Assembly (NCBI RefSeq): GCF_001421015.2
Contig: NZ_CP013023.1
Location: 4,023,501-4,087,500, forward strand
Direction: 5' to 3'
Length of the DNA stretch: 64,000 nt
Source of the DNA: Paenibacillus bovis
GTDB taxonomy: Bacteria > Bacillota > Bacilli > Paenibacillales > Paenibacillaceae
The notes beneath the pieces are model-generated. The model was not told where the DNA came from, ran no database searches, and saw nothing but the letters and a program-made list of their open reading frames with translations. The position numbers were made by a program, and so were the translations under genes. Shown piece by piece: positions 18,308 through 27,322 of this stretch. How positions within the stretch are numbered: the stretch's first letter is position 1; each line of letters starts with the position of its first letter.

Positions 18308-19390
18308 TTACTGATCACTGCTGCCCTGGCGATAGCCTGCACGACTCTGAATAATGACATGTTTGCCTTCGAGCGATGAACGCTGGAAAGCATGCATCAC
18401 TTCGAGTACATGATAAGCAAGTTCGCCACTGGCACGATGCGGTCGATTCTCCTGAATCGCCTGCACCATTTCGTTGACCCCTTTGCCGCGATCATTATTG
18501 ACCGGTTCAAATACCGGCGGCAACGTCTCATATTCATCCGAACCGGCCCGTCTCAGACGAACATCTCCATCAAAAAAGTTGGGGTCCGGAATATCCAGTG
18601 TTCCCGCTGTGCCATAGATTTCCATACGTGGCAGCTGCGATCCTCCCGGAATATCAAAGCTCGTTACCATCGTGGCAATCGCACCATTCTCAAAATCAAC
18701 GGTTCCGGCCAGATGTGTAGGCGTCTGTACACGAATTGGTGTACCCGCTTTGGGACCGCTGTGTATTACACGATCCGGCATCTGGATTCCGGCAGAAGAG
18801 CTAACTCTTGTCATCGAACCAAGCAGGCTTGCGAGCGCTGTCAAATAATAAGGACCCATGTCGAACATGGGTCCGCCACCCGGGGCATAAAAGAACTCGG
18901 GATCGGGATGCCATGATTCAGGACCTGCTCCCATCATAAATGCGGAGGCTGCAATCGGACGCCCGATTAGGCCGCTCTCAATCGCATGACGTGCAGTCTC
19001 AATACCGGCTCCAAGAAAAGTATCCGGTGCACTGCCTACCCGCTTGCCTGCTTCCTTGGCTTTCTCCAGCGTACGCCGTCCATCGTCCAGCGATACGGCG
19101 AATGGCTTCTCGGCATATACATGCTTGCCTGCAGCCAGGGCTGCCTGATTTACGCTCGCATGTGCAGCAGGAATCGTCAGATTAATAATCAATTCGATCT
19201 CTTCCTGCTTCATCAGTTCTTCTGGAGTGAAGACGTTTACAATACCAAATTCTTCAGCCCGTTCTTTGGCTTTTTCAATCACCATGTCAGCGCATGCCAC
19301 AATTTCGACAACCGGACTGGATTTGAGATTTTTGAGATAAATAGCGCTTATGTTACCGCATCCGACTAATCCGGCTTTCATTCGCTTCAC
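18308..19390 (-). CDS. Gfo/Idh/MocA-family oxidoreductase, first gene of the sugar cluster
   Basis: 360 aa. AGLVGCGNISAIYLKNL is the dinucleotide-binding start, YAEKPFAVS carries the catalytic lysine, and GGGPMFDMGPYYLTAL is the substrate-site motif. The GTG start at 19390 is chosen because GGAGG is 7 nt upstream; the next ATG (MKAGLV) is too far from it, and longer readings precede the site. It is divergent from the AraC-type regulator at 19609 with 218 bp between them, so the cluster promoter and the regulator's operator should lie there. Confidence 0.86.
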   Translation of the reverse strand: MKRMKAGLVGCGNISAIYLKNLKSSPVVEIVACADMVIEKAKERAEEFGIVNVFTPEELMKQEEIELIINLTIPAAHASVNQAALAAGKHVYAEKPFAVSLDDGRRTLEKAKEAGKRVGSAPDTFLGAGIETARHAIESGLIGRPIAASAFMMGAGPESWHPDPEFFYAPGGGPMFDMGPYYLTALASLLGSMTRVSSSAGIQMPDRVIHSGPKAGTPIRVQTPTHLAGTVDFENGAIATMVTSFDIPGGSQLPRMEIYGTAGTLDIPDPNFFDGDVRLRRAGSDEYETLPPVFEPVNNDRGKGVNEMVQAIQENRPHRASGELAYHVLEVMHAFQRSSLEGKHVIIQSRAGYRQGSSDQ

Positions 19391-19608
19391 AGGTAATCCT
19401 CCTCTGTTTTGCGCAATGTATGATAACCCCTTATGTATACCTGGACTTATCCATACCATTGTCCGTTTGTGTATTACATCGAAAAGATGGTGTTTTTAAG
19501 CTTGTAACCATAGTATTACTAAACCGCATCAATTAAAATGAATAATATGATCGAAACATGAACTATTTGGTCAAAATTTAAATTTGTTGCTGAAATGAGG
19601 ATCATTTA

Positions 19609-20433
19609 ATGGATGTAGATAGAAAAGAATGTAAAGTATTCACAGCCGGATATTCCTTCCACCGGAAACCTTTTCATATGCACGAACCTCAGGGAATACA
19701 GAACTATTTGTTCCGCTTTCAGACCGAAGGCGGCTGCCAGTTGCGGCAGAATGGTCAGCTGGTCAATGTGGAGGTAGGGGATCTTCATATCTATGCGCCT
19801 GATCAGCCCTATGAGCTGCGAATCGATTACACACCCGCTTCTACCGGCAAATCTATCGTAGAAAGTGGCGATTATCATATCTTTTTCGGTGGGGAATGGG
19901 CGGACGAATGGTGGCATCAGCGCAAGCGTCCAGCTCGCGTCAAGATTCCGCTGACGGATAATATTATGGATCTGATGCGCCAGATTTCAATGGAAAAACG
20001 GCGTATGGATAATCCTTATCCAGAGATCCTTTCTCATTATATGAAAATACTTTGCTTGTCTGTAGATCGCTATTTATCAGAGCAGCCTACCGGTGGGCCC
20101 AAAACTTATCTGGCATACCAGATCAAAAATTATATCGAAGAAAACGCCTCTTCTACCTTTAAATTAGAGGATATTGCGCTGCATATCGGCATCAGTGTAT
20201 CGAGAGCGGTTCATCTGTTCAAGGAAGCTTTTGATACGACTATCATGCAGTACGCGCTTGAAGTAAGGCTGAATATGGCGCAGGAGCGTATCATGTTTAG
20301 TCCGATGCCACTGGAGGAAGTCGCAGAATCGTCAGGATTCGCCAACTATACTTATTTTCACCGGGTATTCCGTTCCAAATTCGGAATGTCCCCCAAAGAA
20401 TTCCGCATTTCCAAACGCGAGCATATTACGTAA
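19609..20433 (+). CDS. AraC-family transcription regulator with cupin sensor domain
   Basis: 274 aa. A cupin-like ligand domain fills ~1-120 (SFHRKPFHMHEPQG, GGCQLRQNGQLVNVEVGDLHIYAPDQPYELR). A double helix-turn-helix fills ~170-270, ending with the family signature ESSGFANYTYFHRVFRSKFG followed by SPKEFR. It is divergent from the sugar dehydrogenase/isomerase cluster, so it is the probable sugar-responsive activator of those genes. The ATG follows TGAGG by 9 nt. It ends before a bidirectional terminator. Confidence 0.88.
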   Translation: MDVDRKECKVFTAGYSFHRKPFHMHEPQGIQNYLFRFQTEGGCQLRQNGQLVNVEVGDLHIYAPDQPYELRIDYTPASTGKSIVESGDYHIFFGGEWADEWWHQRKRPARVKIPLTDNIMDLMRQISMEKRRMDNPYPEILSHYMKILCLSVDRYLSEQPTGGPKTYLAYQIKNYIEENASSTFKLEDIALHIGISVSRAVHLFKEAFDTTIMQYALEVRLNMAQERIMFSPMPLEEVAESSGFANYTYFHRVFRSKFGMSPKEFRISKREHIT

Positions 20434-20471
20434 TAGTCTTACTATTTGCTCATATGTATATAATCCCAAAC

Positions 20472-20500
20472 AAAAAGGGCTGCACATAGCAGCCCTTTTT
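20472..20500. terminator. Bidirectional terminator between araC-type gene and abrB
   Basis: A perfect 12-bp stem (AAAAAGGGCTGC and its complement) encloses a 5-nt loop, with the stem itself supplying A and T runs on both sides. It serves the convergent genes. Confidence 0.88.
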
Positions 20501-20552
20501 ATTATAGATGACATATATGCTATCCGATACAAATGTATGGATTCTTTTGGAC

Positions 20553-20816
20553 TCAGTTCTTTTTGGAAGCGTGCAGTTCGGTCAGCTCGCTGATAATACT
20601 ACGGCTGATCAATTTTCCTTTAAAATAAACAAGATCTTCGGTTTCTCCTGTGAAGATGCAGGAAGGCTCATATTTTCTCAAAATGATGCGATCACTGTCT
20701 ACAAAAATCTCCAGTCCATCTTTTACATCAATATTCATAATGCGGCGAAGTTCAATCGGAATAACTACTCTTCCCAATTCATCCACTTTTCTTACAATGC
20801 CGGTAGCTTTCATCAT
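20553..20816 (-). CDS. abrB: AbrB-family transition-state regulator
   Basis: 87 aa. The N-terminal swapped-hairpin DNA-binding domain MKATGIVRKVDELGRVVIP followed by IELRR is nearly canonical for AbrB/Abh. The tail with CIFTGE and LISRSIISEL is the shorter C-terminal multimerisation part. AbrB proteins repress sporulation, competence and secondary-metabolite genes during growth. Two tandem ATGs are present; the first (20816) has GGAGGAG 7 nt upstream. It is monocistronic. It could be Abh or another paralogue, as Paenibacillus species carry several. Confidence 0.9.
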   Translation of the reverse strand: MMKATGIVRKVDELGRVVIPIELRRIMNIDVKDGLEIFVDSDRIILRKYEPSCIFTGETEDLVYFKGKLISRSIISELTELHASKKN

Positions 20817-21057
20817 CGTGTTTCTCCTCCAATGTCAACATTCTACATTTATCTACAATTTTTTTATTCGTAATATTTATCATTAAACCATATCCCCAAT
20901 CAGTTGCCAAGTTGTTATTCGCAATTATATATAATTTTTTAAATAATAAATTTTTAAATAAATTTATATCGATGTCTTAGCATGGTAAAAACTGAATAAA
21001 TAATGTCTAAATGTATGTATTTCCGAAGTTTATTGTTGCTATACTGAAGTTGATAGA

Positions 21058-21101
21058 CGAAAAAACCGGCGGCCGTATTCACCATGTGAATCGACTCGCC
21101 G
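21058..21101 (-). terminator. Terminator of the 117-aa gene
   Basis: Two stems (21065-21070/21096-21101 and 21076-21081/21085-21090) are separated by a symmetric 5/5 internal loop. They are followed on the minus strand by TTTTTTCGTC. It lies 130 bp after the stop of the small acidic gene. The remaining part of 20817-21229 is AT-rich with no gene. Confidence 0.65.
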
Positions 21102-21229
21102 GAGTTGTGCTGATTTTGTACATATTTAATTCGCAAATACTAAGGATTCATGTGTTATATCCTTTTTGTCGAAAGAAAACAGTATCATTTTCATTTAATA
21201 GTGGCTGCTGGATAACGACCTAAAAAAGT

Positions 21230-21583
21230 CTACTCTTCACCCTGTCTTCTACGAGCAGCTTCCTGATCTTCTAGGGCCTCGCTAATTACAAAAGCCAAAT
21301 CTTCGTTACCGTATACGGATAATACACCAAACAGCGTATCATTTGGAATATCGCCTGCTTCTTCTTTGGGTACAGTCAGCCGAATACCCTGTTCCAGACG
21401 TTGATTATCCACTTGATCCGGATATGCACGCTGGTATAGATCTTTGGCATCAAATCCATTATTTACACACCACTGGGTAAATACAAGAATCATCATATCT
21501 TCATCTTGACGATAACTCTCCAACACCTGCTCTTCACGCTTCTTCATTTGCTCTTCCCGTGTCATAAATTCATAATCATCCAT
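21230..21583 (-). CDS. Small acidic protein of unknown function
   Basis: 117 aa from ATG 21583, which has GGAGG 7 nt upstream. The N-terminal third is charged and helical (REEQMKKREEQVLESYRQDE). The middle has ILVFTQWCVNNGFDAKDLY and AYPDQVDNQ. No signal peptide or membrane segment is present. I do not recognise the family. The ribosome-binding site, terminator and codon pattern support a real gene. It lies alone between abrB and a Gfo/Idh gene. Confidence 0.7.
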   Translation of the reverse strand: MDDYEFMTREEQMKKREEQVLESYRQDEDMMILVFTQWCVNNGFDAKDLYQRAYPDQVDNQRLEQGIRLTVPKEEAGDIPNDTLFGVLSVYGNEDLAFVISEALEDQEAARRRQGEE

Positions 21584-21655
21584 TGAAGTACCTCCTTTTC
21601 TTAAAAATGTGTACATAATAATAATTTAGCTTATCCAGTCTTCCTAACTTGAATA

Positions 21656-22609
21656 TTATAATCCGGCTGTCAACTGCTCGGCCAGCATATGTGTCTTCAG
21701 CACCCGATCTGCCCGAATACTGCAATTCTCCGGAGTCTGAAGATGATTCAGGAAATGATCTACTGCACCTGCAAAACCGCGCCGCTGCAATATGGTATCC
21801 CAGCTGCCAAAACCTCCGGATTGCGGCAATTGACCTTTTTCATATAGATAAAGGCTCTCCATATTGATCACTTCTGCCGAGCGTCCACTGCCATGCAGCG
21901 ATAATTTCTCCAAATCACTTCCGGCGCTGCGTGCCATACTGTAACTGGCATAACGCTGACTGCCAAGAGAGAGCATACCGGAGGCATGCAGCATTGCGCC
22001 ATTTTCCTGCTGACGCAGCTGATTCGATACCAATTGATAATCATCGTTACCCAGCCACAGCAGCAGATCCAGCATATGAATCAAATCGTCATATACTGTC
22101 TCACGTGCAGCAGAGTTCTGTACAGAGGTACGATGCTTGACAGCTTCACACAGCTCCCAATCTCCTGCTTCGGCCAGCCAGGATTTTGCTTGGTTATAAA
22201 GTGGAGCAAACCTGCGATTGAAGCCGACTGCCAGCAGCAGTCCGCGTTCCTCTGCAAAAGCTGCCATTCGGCGTGATTCCTCTATCGAATAGGACAAAGG
22301 CTTATCCACATAGACAGGTAGTCCCTGCTGCAGACACTTGGTAACAATATCGTAGTGTGTAGGTGTCGGACTATGTACGAATACTGCATCCACATCCCAA
22401 CCTGCGATATCCTCCGGCTGGATGCTTCCTTTGGCCAGACGGTAGGTCTCCATCGTCTGGTGCACAGTAGCTTCCGAGCGGCTTAATACACCGACCAGTT
22501 CAACCTGTGGATGATTGGACAAGAGCGGCAGATACACCTTTTGCGCTATTCCACCAATTCCGATCAGCGCCACTCGTTGACGACGTCCTGCTTGGCTTTC
22601 ACTTGTCAT
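21656..22609 (-). CDS. Gfo/Idh/MocA-family oxidoreductase
   Basis: 317 aa, a little short for the family. RVALIGIGGIAQKVYLPLL is the NAD(P)-binding start and YVDKPLSYS carries the catalytic lysine. NRRFAPLY and DDLIHMLDLLLWLG supply the substrate-domain residues. It belongs to the shorter VirA/YteT-like branch and is not part of the 14-19 kb cluster. A GAAGGAG site is 11 nt from the ATG. Its substrate cannot be read from context. Confidence 0.83.
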   Translation of the reverse strand: MTSESQAGRRQRVALIGIGGIAQKVYLPLLSNHPQVELVGVLSRSEATVHQTMETYRLAKGSIQPEDIAGWDVDAVFVHSPTPTHYDIVTKCLQQGLPVYVDKPLSYSIEESRRMAAFAEERGLLLAVGFNRRFAPLYNQAKSWLAEAGDWELCEAVKHRTSVQNSAARETVYDDLIHMLDLLLWLGNDDYQLVSNQLRQQENGAMLHASGMLSLGSQRYASYSMARSAGSDLEKLSLHGSGRSAEVINMESLYLYEKGQLPQSGGFGSWDTILQRRGFAGAVDHFLNHLQTPENCSIRADRVLKTHMLAEQLTAGL

Positions 22610-22764
22610 CAGGGTTCATTCTCCTTCCATCTGAAATGATGCATTCATATTGATATGTATGCTACGGAATCTTCTCTTCTATATATAAACATAATATGCA
22701 GGATGCGTGCCAGTGTCTGCTGTTTAGTATACTAACCAGCAAGCAAATAAAATCGCATAGCAAA

Positions 22765-22868
22765 AGCCGCTGAATCGTAACAGGACCTTTCCGATTCTAT
22801 GCGCCATACCGAAATGTACGGTGTCTGGGCAATCAATCATCAAAATCAATATCATCAGATCAGCGGCT
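22765..22868 (-). other. Long-range inverted repeat in the terC-Gfo/Idh gap
   Basis: AGCCGCTGA at 22765-22773 pairs with 22860-22868. An inner GAATCG/CGATTC pair lies within. On the minus strand the outer arm is followed by TTTTGC, so it may form an extended terminator hairpin for terC (which ends at 22927). The rest of 22610-22926 shows no gene. Confidence 0.4.
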
Positions 22869-22926
22869 CTTGCTTCATCAACTCTTGATTATAAATTGTA
22901 ACCAGATCAAAAACAGCAAATTCTAC

Positions 22927-23619
22927 TTACAAAGCAATTTCTTTGGCTGCTTTGGCGTCAGCATTCTTTTTCTTGACGCGCAGGCCGATCAAGACTACCA
23001 GCACAATAACAACCAGTTCAAATCCGTATTTGATAAAGCCATTTTCAAAATACGCCTTAATGAGCGGTTCTTCGATAATCATCTTGGCTGCTGTCCAGGC
23101 CAAAATAGCAGACCCGAGCGCAATAATCCACGGAAAACGCTCAATCAGTTTGAGAATCAAAGTACTGCACCAGACCATAATCGGAATAGAGATTGCCAGC
23201 CCTACCACTACCAGCGGAAAGTCTCCATGTGCCGCACCGGCAACCGCCAGTACATTGTCGAGTCCCATCATCGCATCCGCAATAATAATCGTACGGATCG
23301 CTGCCCACATCTGACTGCTGGCCGAGATATTATCTTCTTCTTTTTCTTCAACCAGCAGCTTGTAGGCGATATATACGAGTGCCAGACCACCGATCAGACG
23401 CAAGCCGGTAATATGCAGCAAATATACGACCAGCAGTGTAGCAATGGCTCGTATAACAAACGCTCCGACTGTTCCCCAGATAATTACTTTTTTCTGATTT
23501 TCCTTTGGAATATTACGGGCAGCCATACCGATAACAATTGCATTGTCACCAGCCAGTACCAGGTCAATCAAAACGATCGACGCTAGGGCTATCCAGAATT
23601 CCACAGTAAATAACTCCAT
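22927..23619 (-). CDS. TerC-family membrane protein, Mn-linked (YjbE/YceF/YkoY-like)
   Basis: 230 aa, with about seven membrane segments. The TerC signature residues are in LIDLVLAGDNAIVIGMAAR and again in IIIADAMMGLDNVLAVAGA, two inverted halves with conserved Asp and Asn for metal passage. Members in B. subtilis (MeeF, MeeY) move Mn(2+) outward and support metalation of secreted enzymes; others act as Mn exporters. A Mn-sensing yybP-ykoY riboswitch lies directly upstream, so the protein is made when Mn is high. The lysine-rich C-terminus is cytosolic. Confidence 0.9.
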   Translation of the reverse strand: MELFTVEFWIALASIVLIDLVLAGDNAIVIGMAARNIPKENQKKVIIWGTVGAFVIRAIATLLVVYLLHITGLRLIGGLALVYIAYKLLVEEKEEDNISASSQMWAAIRTIIIADAMMGLDNVLAVAGAAHGDFPLVVVGLAISIPIMVWCSTLILKLIERFPWIIALGSAILAWTAAKMIIEEPLIKAYFENGFIKYGFELVVIVLVVLIGLRVKKKNADAKAAKEIAL

Positions 23620-23685
23620 ACATGTAATCCCCTTTTGCTTTCGGCTTTAGCCGGAATTAGAGTCAGAAGACAGATTCCAGACATC

Positions 23686-23718
23686 AAAAAACGCCACCAC
23701 CGTAATTGGGTGATGGCG
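23686..23718 (-). terminator. Second terminator in the terC leader
   Basis: A 10-bp stem (23692-23701 with 23709-23718, two G-U pairs on the minus strand) is followed by TTTTTTGATG. It lies downstream of the riboswitch terminator and before terC, and shares a 12-nt complementary segment with it (23702-23713 against 23740-23751). Confidence 0.75.
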
Positions 23719-23729
23719 ATGCAGGCATC

Positions 23730-23860
23730 AAAAAAGACCTCACCCAATTACATAATTAGGCAAAGGTCTCGCTAACAGCATTATAATCTGCTGCCAATAA
23801 AGCCGGGGACTTAATCCCGTAATGACGGCTTTATCGTAGGAAGCTACTCCCCTTTGGAAA
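23730..23860 (-). promoter_or_regulatory. yybP-ykoY manganese riboswitch with terminator platform
   Basis: Read on the minus strand, the leader contains AAAGGGGAGTAGC (about 23845-23857), the GCCGTCATTACGGG segment, and the closing GCGAGACCTTTGCC. These are hallmarks of the yybP-ykoY class, which binds Mn(2+). The last element forms a terminator (AGACCT 23764-23769 with AGGTCT 23735-23740, inner stem CCTAATTA/TAATTGGG) ending in TTTTTT at 23730-23735. Mn binding should sequester the 5' strand of the terminator and allow terC transcription. Confidence 0.92.
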
Positions 23861-24109
23861 CTATCTCAGAACAATAACATGATTATACAACAATGTCATC
23901 ATATTGGCTATAACGATATTGTCTATATCTGTTATGCCATACTATTAATTTTAAACATTTTGATTTAAAGTAAGTGATTTTTGGTTTTATTATAGTAAAT
24001 GGTTTATAATTATAATTGTATAAAATTTTATTGAACCATTCACAAAATAGATTTTATACAGCAAACCATCTTCTTTTACCTATCTCTCAAGAATGGAGTG
24101 AAACATATA

Positions 24110-25069
24110 ATGAGTGAATCCCATTACGAAAAAGCAACCTTTGCCGGTGGATGTTTCTGGTGCATGGTAACCCCGTTTGAGGAACTGCCAGGTATTATCA
24201 GTATTCGTTCCGGTTACACAGGTGGACATACCGAGAACCCGACCTACGAAGAGGTCTGCAAAGAAACTACCGGTCATGCGGAAGCCGTACAGATCGTGTT
24301 TGATCCGGCTATTTTCCCGTATGAGAAACTGCTGGAACTGTTCTGGCAGCAAATCGACCCGACCGATGCAGGCGGACAATTCTATGACCGCGGTTCTTCG
24401 TACCGTACCGGCATTTTCTATCATAACGAGCATCAGCGCGAACTGGCTGAAGCATCAAAGCAGGAGCTGGAGGCTAGCGGCCGCTTTGACAAGCCGATCG
24501 TAACCGAAATTACACCGGCCCAGACTTTTTACGAAGCCGAGACCTATCATCAGGATTATCATAAAAAGAATACCGGTCATTACAAACGCTATCGCAAAGG
24601 TTCTGGACGCGATGCTTTTATCGAGCAGCACTGGTCCAACCAGATCGATAAATCCGATCTCAAAAACCGCTTGAGCGAAATGCAGTACAAGGTTACCCAG
24701 CAAAATGGTACCGAACCTGCTTTTCATAATGAATTCTGGGATCATCATGGTGATGGTATCTACGTGGATATCGTATCGGGTGAGCCGCTGTTCAGCTCAA
24801 CGGATAAATATGATTCCGGTTGCGGCTGGCCGAGCTTTACCCGTCCGATCCGGGAGTATCATGTAAAAGAAAATATGGATGTCAGCCACTTTATGGTCCG
24901 TACCGAAGTACGCAGCCGCGAAGCCGATTCCCATCTGGGTCATGTTTTCGATGACGGTCCGGGTCCGAACGGATTACGGTACTGCATCAACTCTGCAGCT
25001 CTGCGCTTTGTACCGAGAGAAAAGCTGGAAGAAGAAGGCTATGGCGAGTATAACGTGCTGTTCCAGTAA
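24110..25069 (+). CDS. msrAB: Fused methionine sulfoxide reductase MsrA-MsrB
   Basis: 319 aa. The MsrA half (~1-165) has the catalytic GCFWC near residue 13 and reduces the S-sulfoxide. The MsrB half (~185-319) has [21 protein letters not shown] and the catalytic cysteine in [11 protein letters not shown], and reduces the R-sulfoxide. Of the two CxxC zinc pairs found in many MsrB proteins none is obvious here, so this is the zinc-free form. ATG 24110 is chosen (GGAG 11 nt upstream); a GTG at 24098 overlaps the ribosome-binding site. It is monocistronic with its own terminator, and protects proteins against oxidation. Confidence 0.95.
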   Translation: MSESHYEKATFAGGCFWCMVTPFEELPGIISIRSGYTGGHTENPTYEEVCKETTGHAEAVQIVFDPAIFPYEKLLELFWQQIDPTDAGGQFYDRGSSYRTGIFYHNEHQRELAEASKQELEASGRFDKPIVTEITPAQTFYEAETYHQDYHKKNTGHYKRYRKGSGRDAFIEQHWSNQIDKSDLKNRLSEMQYKVTQQNGTEPAFHNEFWDHHGDGIYVDIVSGEPLFSSTDKYDSGCGWPSFTRPIREYHVKENMDVSHFMVRTEVRSREADSHLGHVFDDGPGPNGLRYCINSAALRFVPREKLEEEGYGEYNVLFQ

Positions 25070-25207
25070 TACTTTTGAAGATGTACAATGCGCCATACAT
25101 TGTCATTGATACGATGAGGTATCGTGGTTTACAGTAATATAACGAAAGCCTTGTAATATCGGGTTAGTTGCATAACAACGGTCCAAGACCATCAAATGCA
25201 ACTACAG

Positions 25208-25247
25208 GAACCTTTCCTTGCCCTCAGGCAGGAAAGGTTCTTTTTTT
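25208..25247 (+). terminator. msrAB terminator
   Basis: A 10-bp stem (25208-25217 with 25231-25240) has an inner TGCC/GGCA stem and is followed by TTTTTTT. It lies 140 bp past the msrAB stop. Confidence 0.88.
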
Positions 25248-25499
25248 GATGTGAATGCTTGAAGCAGGTTTATTGTATCTGTGTACCGCCAGCTGTAGGT
25301 TTTGTGGACTGCGACTTTTCCCGAATGAATATCCTTCTGACTGCGGCGACTGCGAATACTCTGTATCAAGGCGAACAACGGTATGCGTTTCGCTGCTTGG
25401 TCTGTAAGGGTACATGGTATACATAGAGCTGTGAAAGGGTATCCGCAGATACTCTACAATAGCTGCCCGATCCCAATATTTATCAAAGGAGCGATACTT

Positions 25500-25685
25500 A
25501 TGCCATGGACCAAAAATGACTACCCTACTTCCATGAAAAATCTGGATGAACGCGTACGCGAAAAAGCTGTCGAGATTGCCAATGCTTTGCTGGATGAAGG
25601 GTATGATGAAGGACGTGCTATTGCAATCGGTACCTCCAAAGCCGAAGAATGGGATGCCAATCATCCTGAAGGAAAAGATAAATAA
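25500..25685 (+). CDS. Small YdaT-like protein
   Basis: 61 aa. The start MPWTKNDYPTSMKNL and the following REKAVEIANALLDEGYDEG and AIGTSKAEEW closely resemble the N-terminal part of B. subtilis YdaT, a general-stress protein. The second half of YdaT (DUF2188) is absent. AAAGGAG lies 8 nt before the ATG and a terminator follows, so the short form looks intact, not truncated. It is often seen in Bacillales and its biochemical role is unknown. Confidence 0.8.
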   Translation: MPWTKNDYPTSMKNLDERVREKAVEIANALLDEGYDEGRAIAIGTSKAEEWDANHPEGKDK

Positions 25686-25699
25686 AAGAGCAAATAGCC

Positions 25700-25732
25700 A
25701 AAAACCCGGGTGCTCCAGGCATCCGGGTTTTT
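25700..25732. terminator. Bidirectional terminator after the YdaT-like gene
   Basis: A 13-14-bp stem AAAAACCCGGGTGC pairs with GGCATCCGGGTTTTT around a 4-5-nt loop. It serves the plus-strand small gene and the convergent minus-strand oxidoreductase gene. Confidence 0.87.
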
Positions 25733-25834
25733 GCTATTTTTTCTGTATACCTTACTGTATATCTTATCTTGTATGAGGAAGCCTCTACGATATTGTGCAA
25801 GAAGCATCTATACATACTCGACTATATTCGGCAA

Positions 25835-26488
25835 TTAGTTGGACAGGGATTGTACGGCCTCAGCAATAGATTGCTTGCCTGAAATAACATCATAGCCTTT
25901 ACGGTACGTATGCTGCTGATCCAGCACATATACGATAACCTCAGCCACATCTTCACGCGGAATGCTGCCGCCTTCGCTGAGCTGCTCCCCTATTTCAATC
26001 TGTCCGGTACCCTCATCATTTAGCAGACCTCCCGGACGAATAATCGTATAATCGAGAGTGCTCGCTTCCAGCATACGATCCGCATAATGTTTGGCTACAT
26101 AGTATGGCTTGATAGAGTCCGACCACTTGCTGCGGTTATAGGCAAACATAGCACTGATCAATACAAAGCGCTTAATACCGAATTGCTCGGCTGCTTCCAT
26201 ACTTTTCACTGCGCCATCCAGATCAATCAGCAATGTTTTGTCGTCTCCGGTACTGCCACCCGAACCGGCAGCAAATACAACAGCATCTGCTCCCTGAATC
26301 ACCTGGGCCAATTCATCTACAGTACCTTCCAGATTGCCAATCGCTGTTTTGGCACCCATTTGTTCAAATGCTGTTGCCTGCTCCGGCTTGCGGATCACTG
26401 CAGTCACCTGATGTTCACCGGTATTAACCAGCTTTTGTGTTAATATTTTGCCGATCTGTCCATTAGCTCCGATAATTGCAATATTCAT
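25835..26488 (-). CDS. NAD(P)-binding SDR-type protein (YhfK/YwnB-like)
   Basis: 217 aa. The atypical short-chain dehydrogenase start MNIAIIGANGQIGKIL binds NADPH. VVFAAGSGGS, RFVLISAMFA and YTIIRPGGL are the later family motifs. ATG 26488 has GGAGG 9 nt upstream; longer readings precede the site. It lies 93 bp downstream of hxlR in the same direction and so may be co-transcribed with it, which would link it to aldehyde stress, but this is inference. Confidence 0.85.
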   Translation of the reverse strand: MNIAIIGANGQIGKILTQKLVNTGEHQVTAVIRKPEQATAFEQMGAKTAIGNLEGTVDELAQVIQGADAVVFAAGSGGSTGDDKTLLIDLDGAVKSMEAAEQFGIKRFVLISAMFAYNRSKWSDSIKPYYVAKHYADRMLEASTLDYTIIRPGGLLNDEGTGQIEIGEQLSEGGSIPREDVAEVIVYVLDQQHTYRKGYDVISGKQSIAEAVQSLSN

Positions 26489-26581
26489 TGTTATGTCCTC
26501 CTTGTTCATCTGGCTCTCTGTATCTATAACCGTAAACAAGGGGTTCTTACACTTTTATTTGCAAATTTGCACAGACCGCAT

Positions 26582-26941
26582 TTAATTCCAGGATGCCGGC
26601 TTGATCTCTACCGGCTCGATTTCAGCCACTTCCATATAGTTTTTGCCCCAGTTATACATTGCATCAAGAATTGGCATCAGACTCTCTCCAACCTCGGTCA
26701 GCGAATATTCCACTTTGGGCGGTACGACCGGATATACTTCACGATGAACGATCAAATCTTCTTCTAACTCGCGCAGCTGACTGACCAGCATACGCTGTGT
26801 AATACCGGGAATCAGCGATTTTAACTCGCCAAAACGTTTGGTTCCTGTTTTGCCAAGATGCCATAGAATCAGCATTTTCCATTTGCCGCCGATCACCGAC
26901 AGTGTTAATTCTTTTTCACAGTTAAATATACGCTCACGCAT
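26582..26941 (-). CDS. hxlR: HxlR, activator of the formaldehyde-fixing hxlAB operon
   Basis: 119 aa. [40 protein letters not shown] and [19 protein letters not shown] are strongly like B. subtilis HxlR, including the formaldehyde-sensing cysteine near the N-terminus (residue 8). In B. subtilis HxlR binds formaldehyde and activates hxlAB. Here the gene is divergent from hxlA across a 381-bp gap, the same arrangement as in B. subtilis. Confidence 0.92.
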   Translation of the reverse strand: MRERIFNCEKELTLSVIGGKWKMLILWHLGKTGTKRFGELKSLIPGITQRMLVSQLRELEEDLIVHREVYPVVPPKVEYSLTEVGESLMPILDAMYNWGKNYMEVAEIEPVEIKPASWN

Positions 26942-27159
26942 TTATTCATTCCTCCATTATATATTCCTTATTAAAATTCCCATATTGTCTACTGTATATT
27001 TTCCAACTATGAGCTTTCGTTGCTGCCTTACCCGTGCCTACCTTCTATAGGTGTATAACAATGCGATCAGTGGGTAAGATAAGCTTGTGTATAATGATAT
27101 CGGCATGATTTTGCTCCCATAGTATACTTTTAGACACTATGTAAAAAAAAAGTGCGTAC

Positions 27160-27189
27160 TTACAAAAGTCATGTATTTTACTTTATACT
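27160..27189 (+). promoter_or_regulatory. Candidate hxlAB promoter
   Basis: TTACAA (27160-27165), an 18-bp spacer and TATACT (27184-27189) form a plausible sigma-A promoter about 135 bp before hxlA. The weak -35 suits an activated promoter. Loosely repeated GTA-rich segments between 27120 and 27180 could be HxlR sites. The rest of 26942-27322 holds no gene. Confidence 0.45.
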
Positions 27190-27322
27190 AGCACTACAGC
27201 GAACGCAACATATACAGACAGAAAATCACAACCGTGTACTCTGCATGTAATTCCTATTGTTCGCATCGTACTACTATACCAATTCATGCCCATATGGCAT
27301 CTTACAGGAGGAATTTGATCTT

